DNA of 64,000 nucleotides from contig NZ_CP035280.1 of assembly GCF_004103695.1 (NCBI RefSeq), positions 1,364,001 through 1,428,000 of the forward strand. The letters are read 5' to 3'. This document shows positions 9,215-17,693 of this stretch, one piece after another; positions within the stretch are counted from its first letter, which is position 1, and each line of letters opens with the position of its first letter. Made by a program: the position numbers and the translations under genes. The stretch is from Clostridium sp. JN-9 (GTDB taxonomy: Bacteria > Bacillota > Clostridia > Clostridiales > Clostridiaceae). A model generated the notes under the pieces. It was given only the letters and a program-made list of their open reading frames with translations, was not told the origin of the DNA and did no database searches.

Positions 9215-10897
9215 ATGATCACTATTGTATATTATATATTAGCAATTATATTAGTAAGTACTGTGATTTCTTTAGGATCAAATATAAAAAGGAATAAAGA
9301 AATTAAGAAAAGAATTGAAACAAATTGGGGAGAAGAGGTGGAAGAAAAATATAGCGAAGATGACTTAAAAACCATTGCAGAATATTTTAATAATAAAAAG
9401 AATGCAGAAGAGAATAAATTTTTCATTGATGAAATTACCTGGAATGATTTAAGCATGGATAGTATTTTTAAAAAGATAAACACTACTGAAAGCAGTCCAG
9501 GTGAACAGTGCTTATATAATATTTTAAGGGAACCTTTATTCAATGAACAACAACTTAAACAAAGGGATAAATTAATAAATTTTTTTAAAGAACATGAAGA
9601 TGAAAGAAAGAAAATACAATATATACTTGCTAAGTTAGGTAAAGAAAGAAGCTGCCTTATATCAGATTATTTTTATAACAAAGATGAAAAAATAAAATCA
9701 AATTTAATGTATTATAGAATTTTGGCTGTAATGCCTTTTATATGTATAGGTGTAATGTTTTTAAATGCACAAATTGGTGTAATTGCTATTTTAACAGCTA
9801 TTTTAGTGAATATGTATACATATTATCGGGGAAAAATGAAGTTAAGCTATAAGCTTGAATCATTTAAGTACATAATACAAATAATTAAATATGCTGATTT
9901 AATTCTAAAAGAAGACATAAAAGAATTGGAAAGTTATAATGTGAAATTAAAAGAGGCCTTTCATGAATTAAGAAGCATAAAAAATGTATCATTTAATGCA
10001 GGAAATAATGGTACAGATGTTGGAATAATGAATGAATACATAGGTATACTTTTACTTAGAGATTTAATTAATTATGAAAAAATGTCAGATATGCTTAAGA
10101 AAAAAAGTAATGAGTTTAAAAATATATTTGAAGTTATAGGCACTATAGATAGTTTAATTGCCATAGCATCCTATAGAAAAAGGGTAAATTATTACGTTAC
10201 CCCGGAATTAACCAAATGCATCAACAAGCAGGAGCAAATCAGCACATTTAGGGATATGATTCATCCTCTTATAAAGAAATCCATACCTAATTCCCTGGAA
10301 ATGACAGATTCAATTTTAATAACAGGATCCAATGCATCAGGGAAATCTACTTTTTTAAAAACACTGGCTATAAATATTATTTTTGCCCAGACAATATACA
10401 CCTGCTTAGCTAAAGAATTTAGATGCTGCTATTTTAAGATATATACTTCTATGGCTTTAAAGGATGATATATTCAATAAAGAAAGTTATTATATTGTAGA
10501 AACCAGATCTTTAAAGAGAATTATTGATGGTGTAAATGAAGAAATACCTACAATTTGCTTTGTGGATGAAATACTTCGAGGAACTAATACCATAGAGAGA
10601 ATATCCGCTTCTTCCCAGGTGCTGAAATATTTAACTTTAAATAATTGCATATGTGTTGCTGCAACTCACGATGTTGAACTTACACATATATTAGAAAAAT
10701 ATTTTACAAACTATCATTTCCAGGAAGAAATTGAAAATAACGAAATAACCTTTGATTATAAAATGTATAAAGGAAGATCTACCACTCAAAATGCCATAAA
10801 GCTTTTAGGAATTTTAGGATATAATGATACTATTGTACAAAAAGCACAAGCAAAGGCAGATAAGTTTTTAAATGATGGTGTATGGGAGGCAGAATAA
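9215..10897 (+). CDS. Membrane-anchored MutS-family ATPase
   Basis: The C-terminal third is a MutS-type ABC ATPase. Walker A is GSNASGKST (371-379), Walker B is FVDEI with Asp451/Glu452, followed by a signature-like LRGTNTIERISAS and then AATHDVEL. The N-terminal half lacks the mismatch-recognition domain. Instead it has one hydrophobic segment at the very start and a two-segment hydrophobic patch near residues 165-210, so the protein is probably membrane-bound. A lever-like helical domain lies between. I prefer the ATG at 9215 over the TTG at 9212 because of its spacing from GGAGGTGA. This is the family annotated as MutS-related; its function is unknown and mismatch repair is unlikely. Confidence 0.85.
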   Translation: MITIVYYILAIILVSTVISLGSNIKRNKEIKKRIETNWGEEVEEKYSEDDLKTIAEYFNNKKNAEENKFFIDEITWNDLSMDSIFKKINTTESSPGEQCLYNILREPLFNEQQLKQRDKLINFFKEHEDERKKIQYILAKLGKERSCLISDYFYNKDEKIKSNLMYYRILAVMPFICIGVMFLNAQIGVIAILTAILVNMYTYYRGKMKLSYKLESFKYIIQIIKYADLILKEDIKELESYNVKLKEAFHELRSIKNVSFNAGNNGTDVGIMNEYIGILLLRDLINYEKMSDMLKKKSNEFKNIFEVIGTIDSLIAIASYRKRVNYYVTPELTKCINKQEQISTFRDMIHPLIKKSIPNSLEMTDSILITGSNASGKSTFLKTLAINIIFAQTIYTCLAKEFRCCYFKIYTSMALKDDIFNKESYYIVETRSLKRIIDGVNEEIPTICFVDEILRGTNTIERISASSQVLKYLTLNNCICVAATHDVELTHILEKYFTNYHFQEEIENNEITFDYKMYKGRSTTQNAIKLLGILGYNDTIVQKAQAKADKFLNDGVWEAE

Positions 10898-10994
10898 ATA
10901 ACAAAGATTAAAGAACAAAGAACAAATATTGTTGTTTTGCCTCTGGGCAAAACCACATTCTTTAATCTTTAATCTTTAATCTTTAATCCTTAGT
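10898..10994. repeat. Heptad-array element 1 (between convergent genes)
   Basis: The left arm is a tandem of 7-mers such as AACAAAG and ATTAAAG. The core hairpin is GTTTTGCC (10934-10941) with GGCAAAAC (10946-10953). The right arm repeats CTTTAAT four times and is complementary to the left arm. It fills the gap between the MutS-like and DsrE-like genes and could work as a bidirectional terminator. The same architecture recurs at 17452, 33303 and 49744. Confidence 0.8.
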
Positions 10995-11005
10995 TTAACG
11001 GTTTT

Positions 11006-11500
11006 TTACACAAAAAGCTGCATATCTGAATTTAACGCTATATTTAAATAGTCTGCAGCAGTTATAATCTGAAATTCTGGGATAAACTCCTCTTGTTTAA
11101 ACCCCATAACTTCCACCGACATTTTACATCCATAGAATTTAACTCCTTTTTTTATTGCCCCCTTTAAAAAGTCAATAAGTCTTGGAGTTTCTGTATCTTC
11201 CATCATCTTTTCAAGCATTGCCTTACCCATACCAGCCATATTCATTTTTGATAAGCCCAGTTCTTCAGGGCCCTTAGGAGTCATTGTACTAAACATTTTC
11301 TCATATGCTGTTTTATGTTCTAATGTGATTTTTTCAGGGTCTCTTAAAATGAAAAGCCCCCAAAAGGCACAAAATATGCTTACTTCAACATTAAGCTCTC
11401 TGGCAGCATTTGCAATTGTTAAAGCCGCTAATGCCTTATCATATTCTCCGCTAAAAAGAAGCAGACTTAATTTTTTACCTTTTACATTATTATCATCCAT
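11006..11500 (-). CDS. DsrE/DsrF/DrsH-like family protein
   Basis: This 164-aa protein matches the DsrE-like fold used by sulfur-relay and peroxiredoxin-like proteins. The N-terminal beta strand and helix (KKLSLLLFSGEYDKALAALTIANAA) and the later motif VKFYGCKMSVEVMGF, with a conserved-looking Cys near residue 124, are typical of the DrsH-like branch (COG2044). A strong AAGGAGGTGAT site precedes the ATG at 11500. It appears monocistronic and converges with the MutS-like gene. A role in sulfur or redox handling is the usual guess for this family, but nothing nearby tests it. Confidence 0.82.
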   Translation of the reverse strand: MDDNNVKGKKLSLLLFSGEYDKALAALTIANAARELNVEVSIFCAFWGLFILRDPEKITLEHKTAYEKMFSTMTPKGPEELGLSKMNMAGMGKAMLEKMMEDTETPRLIDFLKGAIKKGVKFYGCKMSVEVMGFKQEEFIPEFQIITAADYLNIALNSDMQLFV

Positions 11501-11660
11501 TTTGTAATCACCTCCTTAAGTTTAATGATGTTACAAATAGGTGAAAATTATTCAAATTGATAAATAAAATAAAAAAGATATGCTGTCATAAGAAAAATGA
11601 CACAATCTTCACTTAAATTCATAAAATAGTAACAGAGAATTAAGAGTTAAAGGAGATACT

Positions 11661-12944
11661 ATGCAAATTCATGTTGTTCAGACTGGGCAGTCTATATACA
11701 GCATTGCACAAACATATAATTCTACTGTTGGCGCAATTGTTGGAGCAAATGAACTTCCAAATCCCGACAAACTGGTTGTTGGTCAGGCTATTGTAATTCC
11801 TATTGTAGGAAGTTTTTACTGGGTCAGCCCTGGAGACAGCTTATACAGTATTGCAAGAAACTTCGGGATGAACTATTTGGCACTTGCCAAAATTAATGGA
11901 ATATCACCTAATATGTCTTTACCCATTGGGTTTAGATTGTATATCCCTCCTCGTCCCAAAAGAAGTGCTGAAATAAATGCATATGTGGAACCCATAGCTG
12001 GAACGGTTTCACCAGAATTGGAGCAGTCAGCCAGAAGTGCAGCCCCTCATCTGACATATCTGGCACCATTTAGTTTTCAAATTCAAAGAGATGGCACATT
12101 AAAGGAACCACCATTAAACAATTTTAGAAGAATTGCAGATAACAGCAGAGCCATTTTATTAATGGCAGTTACTAATCTTGAACAGGGACAGTTCAGCACA
12201 GAGCTTGGAAGGCTTATTTTAACTAATCCTCAGCTGCAAAATACGCTGCTTGACAATATTATTGCCACAGCAAAGCGTCTTAACTTTAAAGATATACATT
12301 TTGATATGGAGCATCTGCCTCGAGAACTCCGAGAAAATTATAATGCTTTTCTGAGAAAGGCCAAAGCAAGGCTAAGTGCCCAGGGTTTCCTAATGTCTAC
12401 AGCCCTTGCCCCAAAAACCAGCGCCACCCAGGCAGGCGAATGGTATGAAGCCCATGACTACAGAGCTCACGGACAAATTGCAGATTTTGTTGTCATAATG
12501 ACATACGAGTGGGGCTACAGTGGCGGACCAGCAATGCCTGTGTCACCACTGCCTCAGGTAAGACAGGTTATAGAATATGCCCTTACAGAAATGCCTTCTT
12601 CTAAAATTATGATGGGACAAAACCTATATGGATATGACTGGACTCTGCCTTTTGTGCAGGGAAGTACCGCAAGAGCAGTGAGCCCTCAGGAAGCTATTTT
12701 GTTAGCAGCAGAAAATAATGTACCAATAAGCTATGATACAAAATCTCAGGCTCCACACTTTGATTATACGGATTCAAGCGGCAAAAATCATACTGTATGG
12801 TTTGAGGATGCCAGATCAATTCAGGCAAAATTTAACCTGATAAAAGAGCTTAACCTCAGAGGAATAAGCTATTGGAAACTTGGAATCCCATTCCCTCAAA
12901 ACTGGCTACTTATCGAAAACAATTTTAATGTAGTAAAACGATAA
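11661..12944 (+). CDS. sleL: Spore cortex-lytic glucosaminidase, LysM-GH18 (SleL/YaaH-type)
   Basis: Two LysM repeats (about residues 2-47 and 52-96) bind peptidoglycan. They are followed by a GH18 domain. The catalytic motif is DIHFDMEHL, in which the Glu is the acid. FVVIMTYEWGYSGGP and the terminal GISYWKLGIPFPQNW are also typical of the YaaH/SleL branch. These enzymes cut spore-cortex glycan during germination. There is no signal peptide, as usual for YaaH/SleL, which is packaged into the spore by its LysM domains. At 427 aa it has the standard length. The ribosome site AAAGGAG precedes the ATG at 11661. Confidence 0.92.
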   Translation: MQIHVVQTGQSIYSIAQTYNSTVGAIVGANELPNPDKLVVGQAIVIPIVGSFYWVSPGDSLYSIARNFGMNYLALAKINGISPNMSLPIGFRLYIPPRPKRSAEINAYVEPIAGTVSPELEQSARSAAPHLTYLAPFSFQIQRDGTLKEPPLNNFRRIADNSRAILLMAVTNLEQGQFSTELGRLILTNPQLQNTLLDNIIATAKRLNFKDIHFDMEHLPRELRENYNAFLRKAKARLSAQGFLMSTALAPKTSATQAGEWYEAHDYRAHGQIADFVVIMTYEWGYSGGPAMPVSPLPQVRQVIEYALTEMPSSKIMMGQNLYGYDWTLPFVQGSTARAVSPQEAILLAAENNVPISYDTKSQAPHFDYTDSSGKNHTVWFEDARSIQAKFNLIKELNLRGISYWKLGIPFPQNWLLIENNFNVVKR

Positions 12945-13117
12945 TATACAGCCTAGTTCCAAAGAGTCCGAAAATTAATAATATTCATTCCTTTGGTGTA
13001 ATATCATGCGGTCTTGATAGTCTTAAGAATGTAAATGAACAATAATCCATAGAACTGACAAGAAGATGCATGCTGATAAATTTTCTCATAGAAGGTAAAT
13101 TATAAATGTATTATAAG
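12945..13117 (+). other. Intergenic stretch with possible decayed coding remnant
   Basis: Frame 3 reads as a plausible protein fragment (SPKINNIHSFGVISCGLDSL) for about 30 codons up to a stop near 13050. A different frame then stays open to about 13100, shortly before a terminator. I do not recognise the family. No start or ribosome site supports an intact gene. Confidence 0.25.
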
Positions 13118-13163
13118 AACTGCGCATATTATATTTAAAAAATAGTATGTGCAGTTTATTTTT
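13118..13163 (+). terminator. Rho-independent terminator
   Basis: Inverted repeat AACTGCGCATATTAT (13118-13132) with ATAGTATGTGCAGTT (13142-13156), where the two mismatches are G-T pairs, followed by TATTTTTTT. It could end the sleL transcript about 170 bases after the stop codon. Confidence 0.8.
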
Positions 13164-13596
13164 TTGCACATAATGATAAAAAATAAATGAATAACAATTG
13201 AATAAAATTAATTATGAATTATAAAGTATGAATAATTGCAGTATATTTCAATCATAAATACGAACATTCTCTCAAAAATTATTTTTATAAAAATAACTTC
13301 AAAACCATTGAAATACAAAGATGAATGTAGTAGTATCATTAACAAGAACTTAAAGAGGACAGGTTACAAAAGAACAATAAATGAAACTTATCGTGATATA
13401 TAATTCACTATTATGTGTAATTGTTCTGTAAATGTAAAAGATACCTATGATTAGTATAAGATGTTAGAACACTAGTACTTATTTAAGTATAAAATTTGCA
13501 GGATTATTAAATTGCCAAAACAAATACATTTTTACATACTGCTTTATAACAAAAATAATGTATTTATTAACAAATCATAAAGGGCGGAGGATGAAT
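13164..13596 (+). promoter_or_regulatory. AT-rich upstream region of the opp operon
   Basis: There is no credible gene here. A weak promoter candidate is TTAGAA (13464-13469), an 18-bp spacer and TATAAA (13488-13493). An 8-bp inverted repeat AGAACAAT (13371-13378) / ATTGTTCT (13420-13427) could form a long-loop hairpin or an operator pair. The leader would be roughly 100 nt. Confidence 0.35.
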
Positions 13597-14517
13597 ATGC
13601 TAAAGTATATTGTTAAAAGAATTATTGCTAGCGCTATTACTATTTTTATCGTAATAACATTTACCTTTTTATTGATGCATGCAATACCTGGGGGGCCATT
13701 TACCAGCGAAAAAAAACTGCCGCCGGAAATCCAGGCTAATCTTGAAGCAAAGTATGGCTTGGACAAGCCTTTAAGTCAGCAGTACACTACTTATTTAAAG
13801 AATCTGGCTCATGGAGATTTAGGATTGTCAATGAGTGCTGATGGCAGATCAGTAAATGATGTTATTGGTTATGCTTTTCCTACTTCTGCTAAACTAGGCG
13901 GTGTTTCAGTTTTATTTGCACTGGCATTAGGATTGATTATGGGAATTCAGGCAGCTCTGCATCAGGGAAAATGGCAGGACAGGCTGGCAATGGTAATTGC
14001 CACTTTAGGAGTTACGGTGCCAAGTTTCGTTATGGCAACTTTGCTGATTTACTTTTTCTCAGTTAAACTGGGCTGGTTCCCTGCAATTGGTTTTGACGGC
14101 CCAATAAATTATGTACTTCCTGTAATAGCTCTTGGAGGTTATTCCATGGCCTTCATTGCAAGATTAGGCAGATCAAGCTTACTGGAAGTAGTAAGACAGG
14201 ATTATATAAAGGTTGCTAAAGCGAAAGGATTGTCTGCAGGAAAAATTATTTATAAACATGCTTTGAAAAATTCCTTAATTCCAATTGTAACTTATCTTGG
14301 ACCTCTTATTGCTGGCATTTTAACTGGAAGCTTTGTTATTGAATCTATGTTTGGTATACCTGGACTTGGCAGGGAATTTGTTACAAGTATTTCAAACAGA
14401 GATTATACCACAATTTTAGGGGTAACTGTTTTCTATAGTACTTTCTTAGTTTTATGTAACTTAATTGTGGATATTTTATATGTAGTTATCGACCCAAGAA
14501 TAAAATTGGATGCTTAA
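13597..14517 (+). CDS. oppB: Oligopeptide ABC transporter permease OppB
   Basis: This is the first permease of a peptide importer, 306 aa. It has the N-terminal membrane helix (MLKYIVKRIIASAITIF), then a periplasmic-type loop (YGLDKPLSQQYTTYLKNLAHG) and five more hydrophobic segments. The EAA loop is RQDYIKVAKAKGLSAGKI. I placed the start at the ATG of 13597 because the GGAGG at 13586-13590 directly abuts an earlier ATG at 13591. OppC follows with a few bases of spacing, so translation is likely coupled. Confidence 0.93.
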   Translation: MLKYIVKRIIASAITIFIVITFTFLLMHAIPGGPFTSEKKLPPEIQANLEAKYGLDKPLSQQYTTYLKNLAHGDLGLSMSADGRSVNDVIGYAFPTSAKLGGVSVLFALALGLIMGIQAALHQGKWQDRLAMVIATLGVTVPSFVMATLLIYFFSVKLGWFPAIGFDGPINYVLPVIALGGYSMAFIARLGRSSLLEVVRQDYIKVAKAKGLSAGKIIYKHALKNSLIPIVTYLGPLIAGILTGSFVIESMFGIPGLGREFVTSISNRDYTTILGVTVFYSTFLVLCNLIVDILYVVIDPRIKLDA

Positions 14518-14530
14518 GGAGGAGAGCTTC

Positions 14531-15445
14531 GTGGAGATTTCAAAAGACTTATTTGAGAGAGTTCCTGAAAGTGAAAGAAACTCAGATGAAATAGTTAGAC
14601 CAAGCTTAACATTTCTACAGGATGTCTGGCAGAGATTAAAAGAAAACAAGCTGGCTATAGCTGGTTTATCATTTGTAATATTTATTACTTTAGTTGCAAT
14701 TTTTGTACCTGTGTTTTCAAAATTTAATTATTATTCACAGGATTTAAGCATAGCAAATCAAAATCCAAGTGCTGTACATTGGTTTGGTACTGATAAGTTT
14801 GGCAGAGATATTTTTATAAGAGTAATATACGGTGCCAGAATTTCACTTACAGTTGGATACGTAGCAAGTTTCCTTAATATAGTTATTGGAATATTATATG
14901 GAGGTATTGCTGGATATATGGGCGGGAAAGTTGATAACATAATGATGAGAATCATTGATATACTTTATGCTGTACCAATGATGATATATGTAATTCTTTT
15001 AATGGTTGTAATAGGCGCTGGCTTAAAGAGTATTATAATAGCCCTGGCCATAAGTTACTGGCTTACAATGGCAAGAATAGTAAGAGGACAGATAATGTCT
15101 TTAAAGGAACAGGAATTTGTACTTGCAGCCAGGACACTTGGTGCATCTCCTGCAAAAATACTTTTGAAACATCTTATACCTAATAGTATGGGGCCTATTA
15201 TTGTAACACTTACACTTACTATACCAGATGCAATATTTACAGAATCCTTCCTTAGTTTTATAGGACTTGGAGTCAGCGCACCGCAGGCTTCCTGGGGAAC
15301 ACTTGCATCAGATGCTTTAGAAGGATATCAGATATATCCTTACCAATTATTATTTCCAGCACTTGCAATATGTTTGACTATACTGGCTTTTAACTTCCTT
15401 GGCGATGGATTAAGAGATGCACTTGATCCTAAGATGAGAAAGTAA
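14531..15445 (+). CDS. oppC: Oligopeptide ABC transporter permease OppC
   Basis: This is the second permease, about 304 aa. It has the OppC N-terminal domain (QDVWQRLKENKLAIAGL) and the loop HWFGTDKFGRDIFIRVIYGARISL, shortened here to its core GTDKFGRDIF. The EAA loop is EFVLAARTLGASPAKIL. I chose the GTG at 14531: an AAGGAGG site at 14516-14522 overlaps the end of oppB and is correctly spaced. An in-frame ATG at 14510 lies inside oppB and has no such site. Confidence 0.93.
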   Translation: MEISKDLFERVPESERNSDEIVRPSLTFLQDVWQRLKENKLAIAGLSFVIFITLVAIFVPVFSKFNYYSQDLSIANQNPSAVHWFGTDKFGRDIFIRVIYGARISLTVGYVASFLNIVIGILYGGIAGYMGGKVDNIMMRIIDILYAVPMMIYVILLMVVIGAGLKSIIIALAISYWLTMARIVRGQIMSLKEQEFVLAARTLGASPAKILLKHLIPNSMGPIIVTLTLTIPDAIFTESFLSFIGLGVSAPQASWGTLASDALEGYQIYPYQLLFPALAICLTILAFNFLGDGLRDALDPKMRK

Positions 15446-15460
15446 ATAGGAGGATTCACA

Positions 15461-16471
15461 ATGGAGAAATTACTTCAGGTAAATAATTTATATACATCAT
15501 TTTATACACACGTTGGTGAAGTTCAGGCTGTCAGAGGTGTAAGCTTTGATCTTGATAAAGGTGAAGCTCTTGGTATAGTTGGGGAATCCGGCAGCGGAAA
15601 AAGTATTACAATGATGAGCGTTATGAGATTACTGGCAGATACAGGCAAAATCAAAGAAGGAAGTATTATTTTTGATGGAAAAGATTTAACAAAAATTTCA
15701 GATAAAGAAATGGAAAAAATAAGAGGAAATGATATTGGAATGATATTTCAGGATCCAATGACATCATTAAATCCTGTTTTTACCATTGGAGAACAGCTTA
15801 CAGAGCCAATTCTTAAGCATATGAAGGTTTCAAAGAAGGAAGCTCATGATAAGGCCGTTGAAATGTTAAAATTGGTTGGTATTCCAAGTCCTGAAAAAAG
15901 GATGAAGCAGTATCCTCATGAGTTTTCAGGCGGTATGAGGCAAAGAGCTATGATAGCTATGTCACTGGTGTGTGCTCCAAAGCTTTTAATAGCTGATGAG
16001 CCTACAACAGCTCTGGATGTTACAATTCAGGCACAAATTCTTGAATTAATGAAGGATTTAAAAGAAAAACTAGGTATGTCTATAATATTAATCACTCATG
16101 ATTTAGGTGTTGTGGCAGACTTATGCAGCAAAATCAATGTTATGTATGGAGGCATATTAGTTGAAACTGGAACAGTAAGGGACATTTTCTATAATCCCAA
16201 GCACCCTTATACATGGGGATTGCTTAGAAGTATACCAAATCCAAAACTGGATATTAAAGAAAGATTAAAACCTATAAATGGAACTCCTCCTGATTTGTTA
16301 AAACCTCCAGTTGGATGCCCATTTGCAGCAAGATGTGAATATGCCATGAAGATATGTTTACAGCAGAGACCAGAAAACTTTGAAATTTCAAAAGGACATC
16401 ATGCTGCATGCTGGCTGAACCATCCTAATGCACCAAAGATAGAAGGCTATACGGGAAGGGGGAATGAATAA
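15461..16471 (+). CDS. oppD: Oligopeptide ABC transporter ATPase OppD
   Basis: This 336-aa ATP-binding subunit has Walker A GESGSGKS, Q-loop IFQDPMTSLNP, signature SGGMRQR, Walker B LLIADEP and the switch His in ITHDLG. The C-terminal oligopeptide/dipeptide domain has the four-cysteine pattern seen in this family (CPFAARCEYAMKICLQ and a later CW), which often holds an Fe-S cluster. Its stop codon overlaps the start of oppF by one base. Confidence 0.95.
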   Translation: MEKLLQVNNLYTSFYTHVGEVQAVRGVSFDLDKGEALGIVGESGSGKSITMMSVMRLLADTGKIKEGSIIFDGKDLTKISDKEMEKIRGNDIGMIFQDPMTSLNPVFTIGEQLTEPILKHMKVSKKEAHDKAVEMLKLVGIPSPEKRMKQYPHEFSGGMRQRAMIAMSLVCAPKLLIADEPTTALDVTIQAQILELMKDLKEKLGMSIILITHDLGVVADLCSKINVMYGGILVETGTVRDIFYNPKHPYTWGLLRSIPNPKLDIKERLKPINGTPPDLLKPPVGCPFAARCEYAMKICLQQRPENFEISKGHHAACWLNHPNAPKIEGYTGRGNE

Positions 16472-17451
16472 TGAGTGAAAATACACCATTAATAGAGGTA
16501 AAAAATTTAAAAAAGTATTTCCCTATTAAAAAAGGAATATTCAATAAAAAAGAAAGCTTTGTAAAAGCTGTAGATGATGTTTCATTTACAATAAATAAGG
16601 GAGAGACGTTAGGACTTGTTGGAGAAAGCGGCTGTGGTAAAACCACCACAGGAAGAACTGTTATAAAACTTTATGAACCTACAGCAGGATCTATAATATA
16701 TGAAGGAAAAGATATTGCTTCACTTTCCCCAAAAGAAATACTTCCTTACAGAAAGAAAATTCAAATGATATTTCAGGATCCATATGCTTCACTGGACCCA
16801 AGAATGACAGTAGGAGATATTATAGGTGAGGCTATAGACATTCATAAGCTTATGACACCTAAAGAAAGAAATGAAAGAGTTCACTACTTATTACAAAGAG
16901 TTGGATTAAATAGCGACCACAGTAATAGATATCCACATGAATTTTCCGGAGGGCAGAGACAAAGAATAGGCATAGCAAGGGCTTTAGCAGTTCAGCCAAA
17001 CTTTATAGTCTGCGACGAACCAATATCTGCACTGGATGTATCCATTCAGGCTCAGGTTGTTAATATGCTGGAAGATCTTCAGGAGGATTTAGGATTAACT
17101 TATTTATTTATTGCTCACGATCTTTCAATGGTTAAACATATTTCTAATAGAATAGGAGTTATGTATTTGGGCAAAATGGTTGAGATAGGCAAAAGTTCTG
17201 AACTATACAGCAATCCTCTTCACCCATACACAAAAGCTTTATTATCAGCTATTCCAGTACCTGACCCAGATATGGCAGCTGCAAACCAGAGAATCATGCT
17301 TGAAGGTGAGACACCTTCACCAATTGATCCACCGCCAGGCTGCAGATTTAAGGGAAGATGCAGATATGCAAAACCTATATGTTCAGAGCAAACTCCGGAA
17401 CTTAAGGACATGGGAGGCGGCCACTGCGTAGCATGCCACCTTTACAGTTAA
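16471..17451 (+). CDS. oppF: Oligopeptide ABC transporter ATPase OppF
   Basis: This is the second ATPase of the importer, 326 aa. It has Walker A GESGCGKT, Q-loop IFQDPYASLDP, signature SGGQRQR, Walker B FIVCDEP and switch IAHDLSM. The C-terminal Cys-rich tail (CRFKGRCRYAKPICSEQ) matches OppF. The gene overlaps oppD by the TAATG junction. It is followed by repeat element 2 rather than directly by oppA. Confidence 0.95.
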   Translation: MSENTPLIEVKNLKKYFPIKKGIFNKKESFVKAVDDVSFTINKGETLGLVGESGCGKTTTGRTVIKLYEPTAGSIIYEGKDIASLSPKEILPYRKKIQMIFQDPYASLDPRMTVGDIIGEAIDIHKLMTPKERNERVHYLLQRVGLNSDHSNRYPHEFSGGQRQRIGIARALAVQPNFIVCDEPISALDVSIQAQVVNMLEDLQEDLGLTYLFIAHDLSMVKHISNRIGVMYLGKMVEIGKSSELYSNPLHPYTKALLSAIPVPDPDMAAANQRIMLEGETPSPIDPPPGCRFKGRCRYAKPICSEQTPELKDMGGGHCVACHLYS

Positions 17452-17678
17452 AAGTTTTGAGTTGGAAGTTAAAAGTTTTGAGTTAAAAGTTTTGAGTTGG
17501 AAGTTAAAAGTTGGAGTGAAAAGTTTGGAGTTGAAAGTTGAAAGTATATGTGGTTTTTCTTACAGAAAAACAAATAATAAATTTGCCTTAGGGCAAAATA
17601 AGTTTAAAGTTTTGCCCTAAGGCAAAACCACATTAACTCTAAACTCGCAACTCTAAACTCATAACTCTTATATTATAA
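17452..17678. repeat. Heptad-array element 2, between oppF and oppA
   Basis: The left array (17452-17545) is a run of 7-mers of the type AAGTTAA, AAGTTTT, GAGTTGG. Next come a small hairpin GTTTTTC...GAAAAAC (17553-17571) and a strong 16-bp stem, TTGCCTTAGGGCAAAA (17583-17598) with its exact complement at 17610-17625 and an 11-nt loop. The right array (about 17632-17670) uses 7-mers such as TAAACTC and GCAACTC, complementary to the left array. It sits inside an operon, so it may terminate partially or stabilise one part of the mRNA and set the OppA to OppBCDF ratio. That role is inferred. Confidence 0.8.
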
Positions 17679-17693
17679 AAGGGAGGGCTATTA

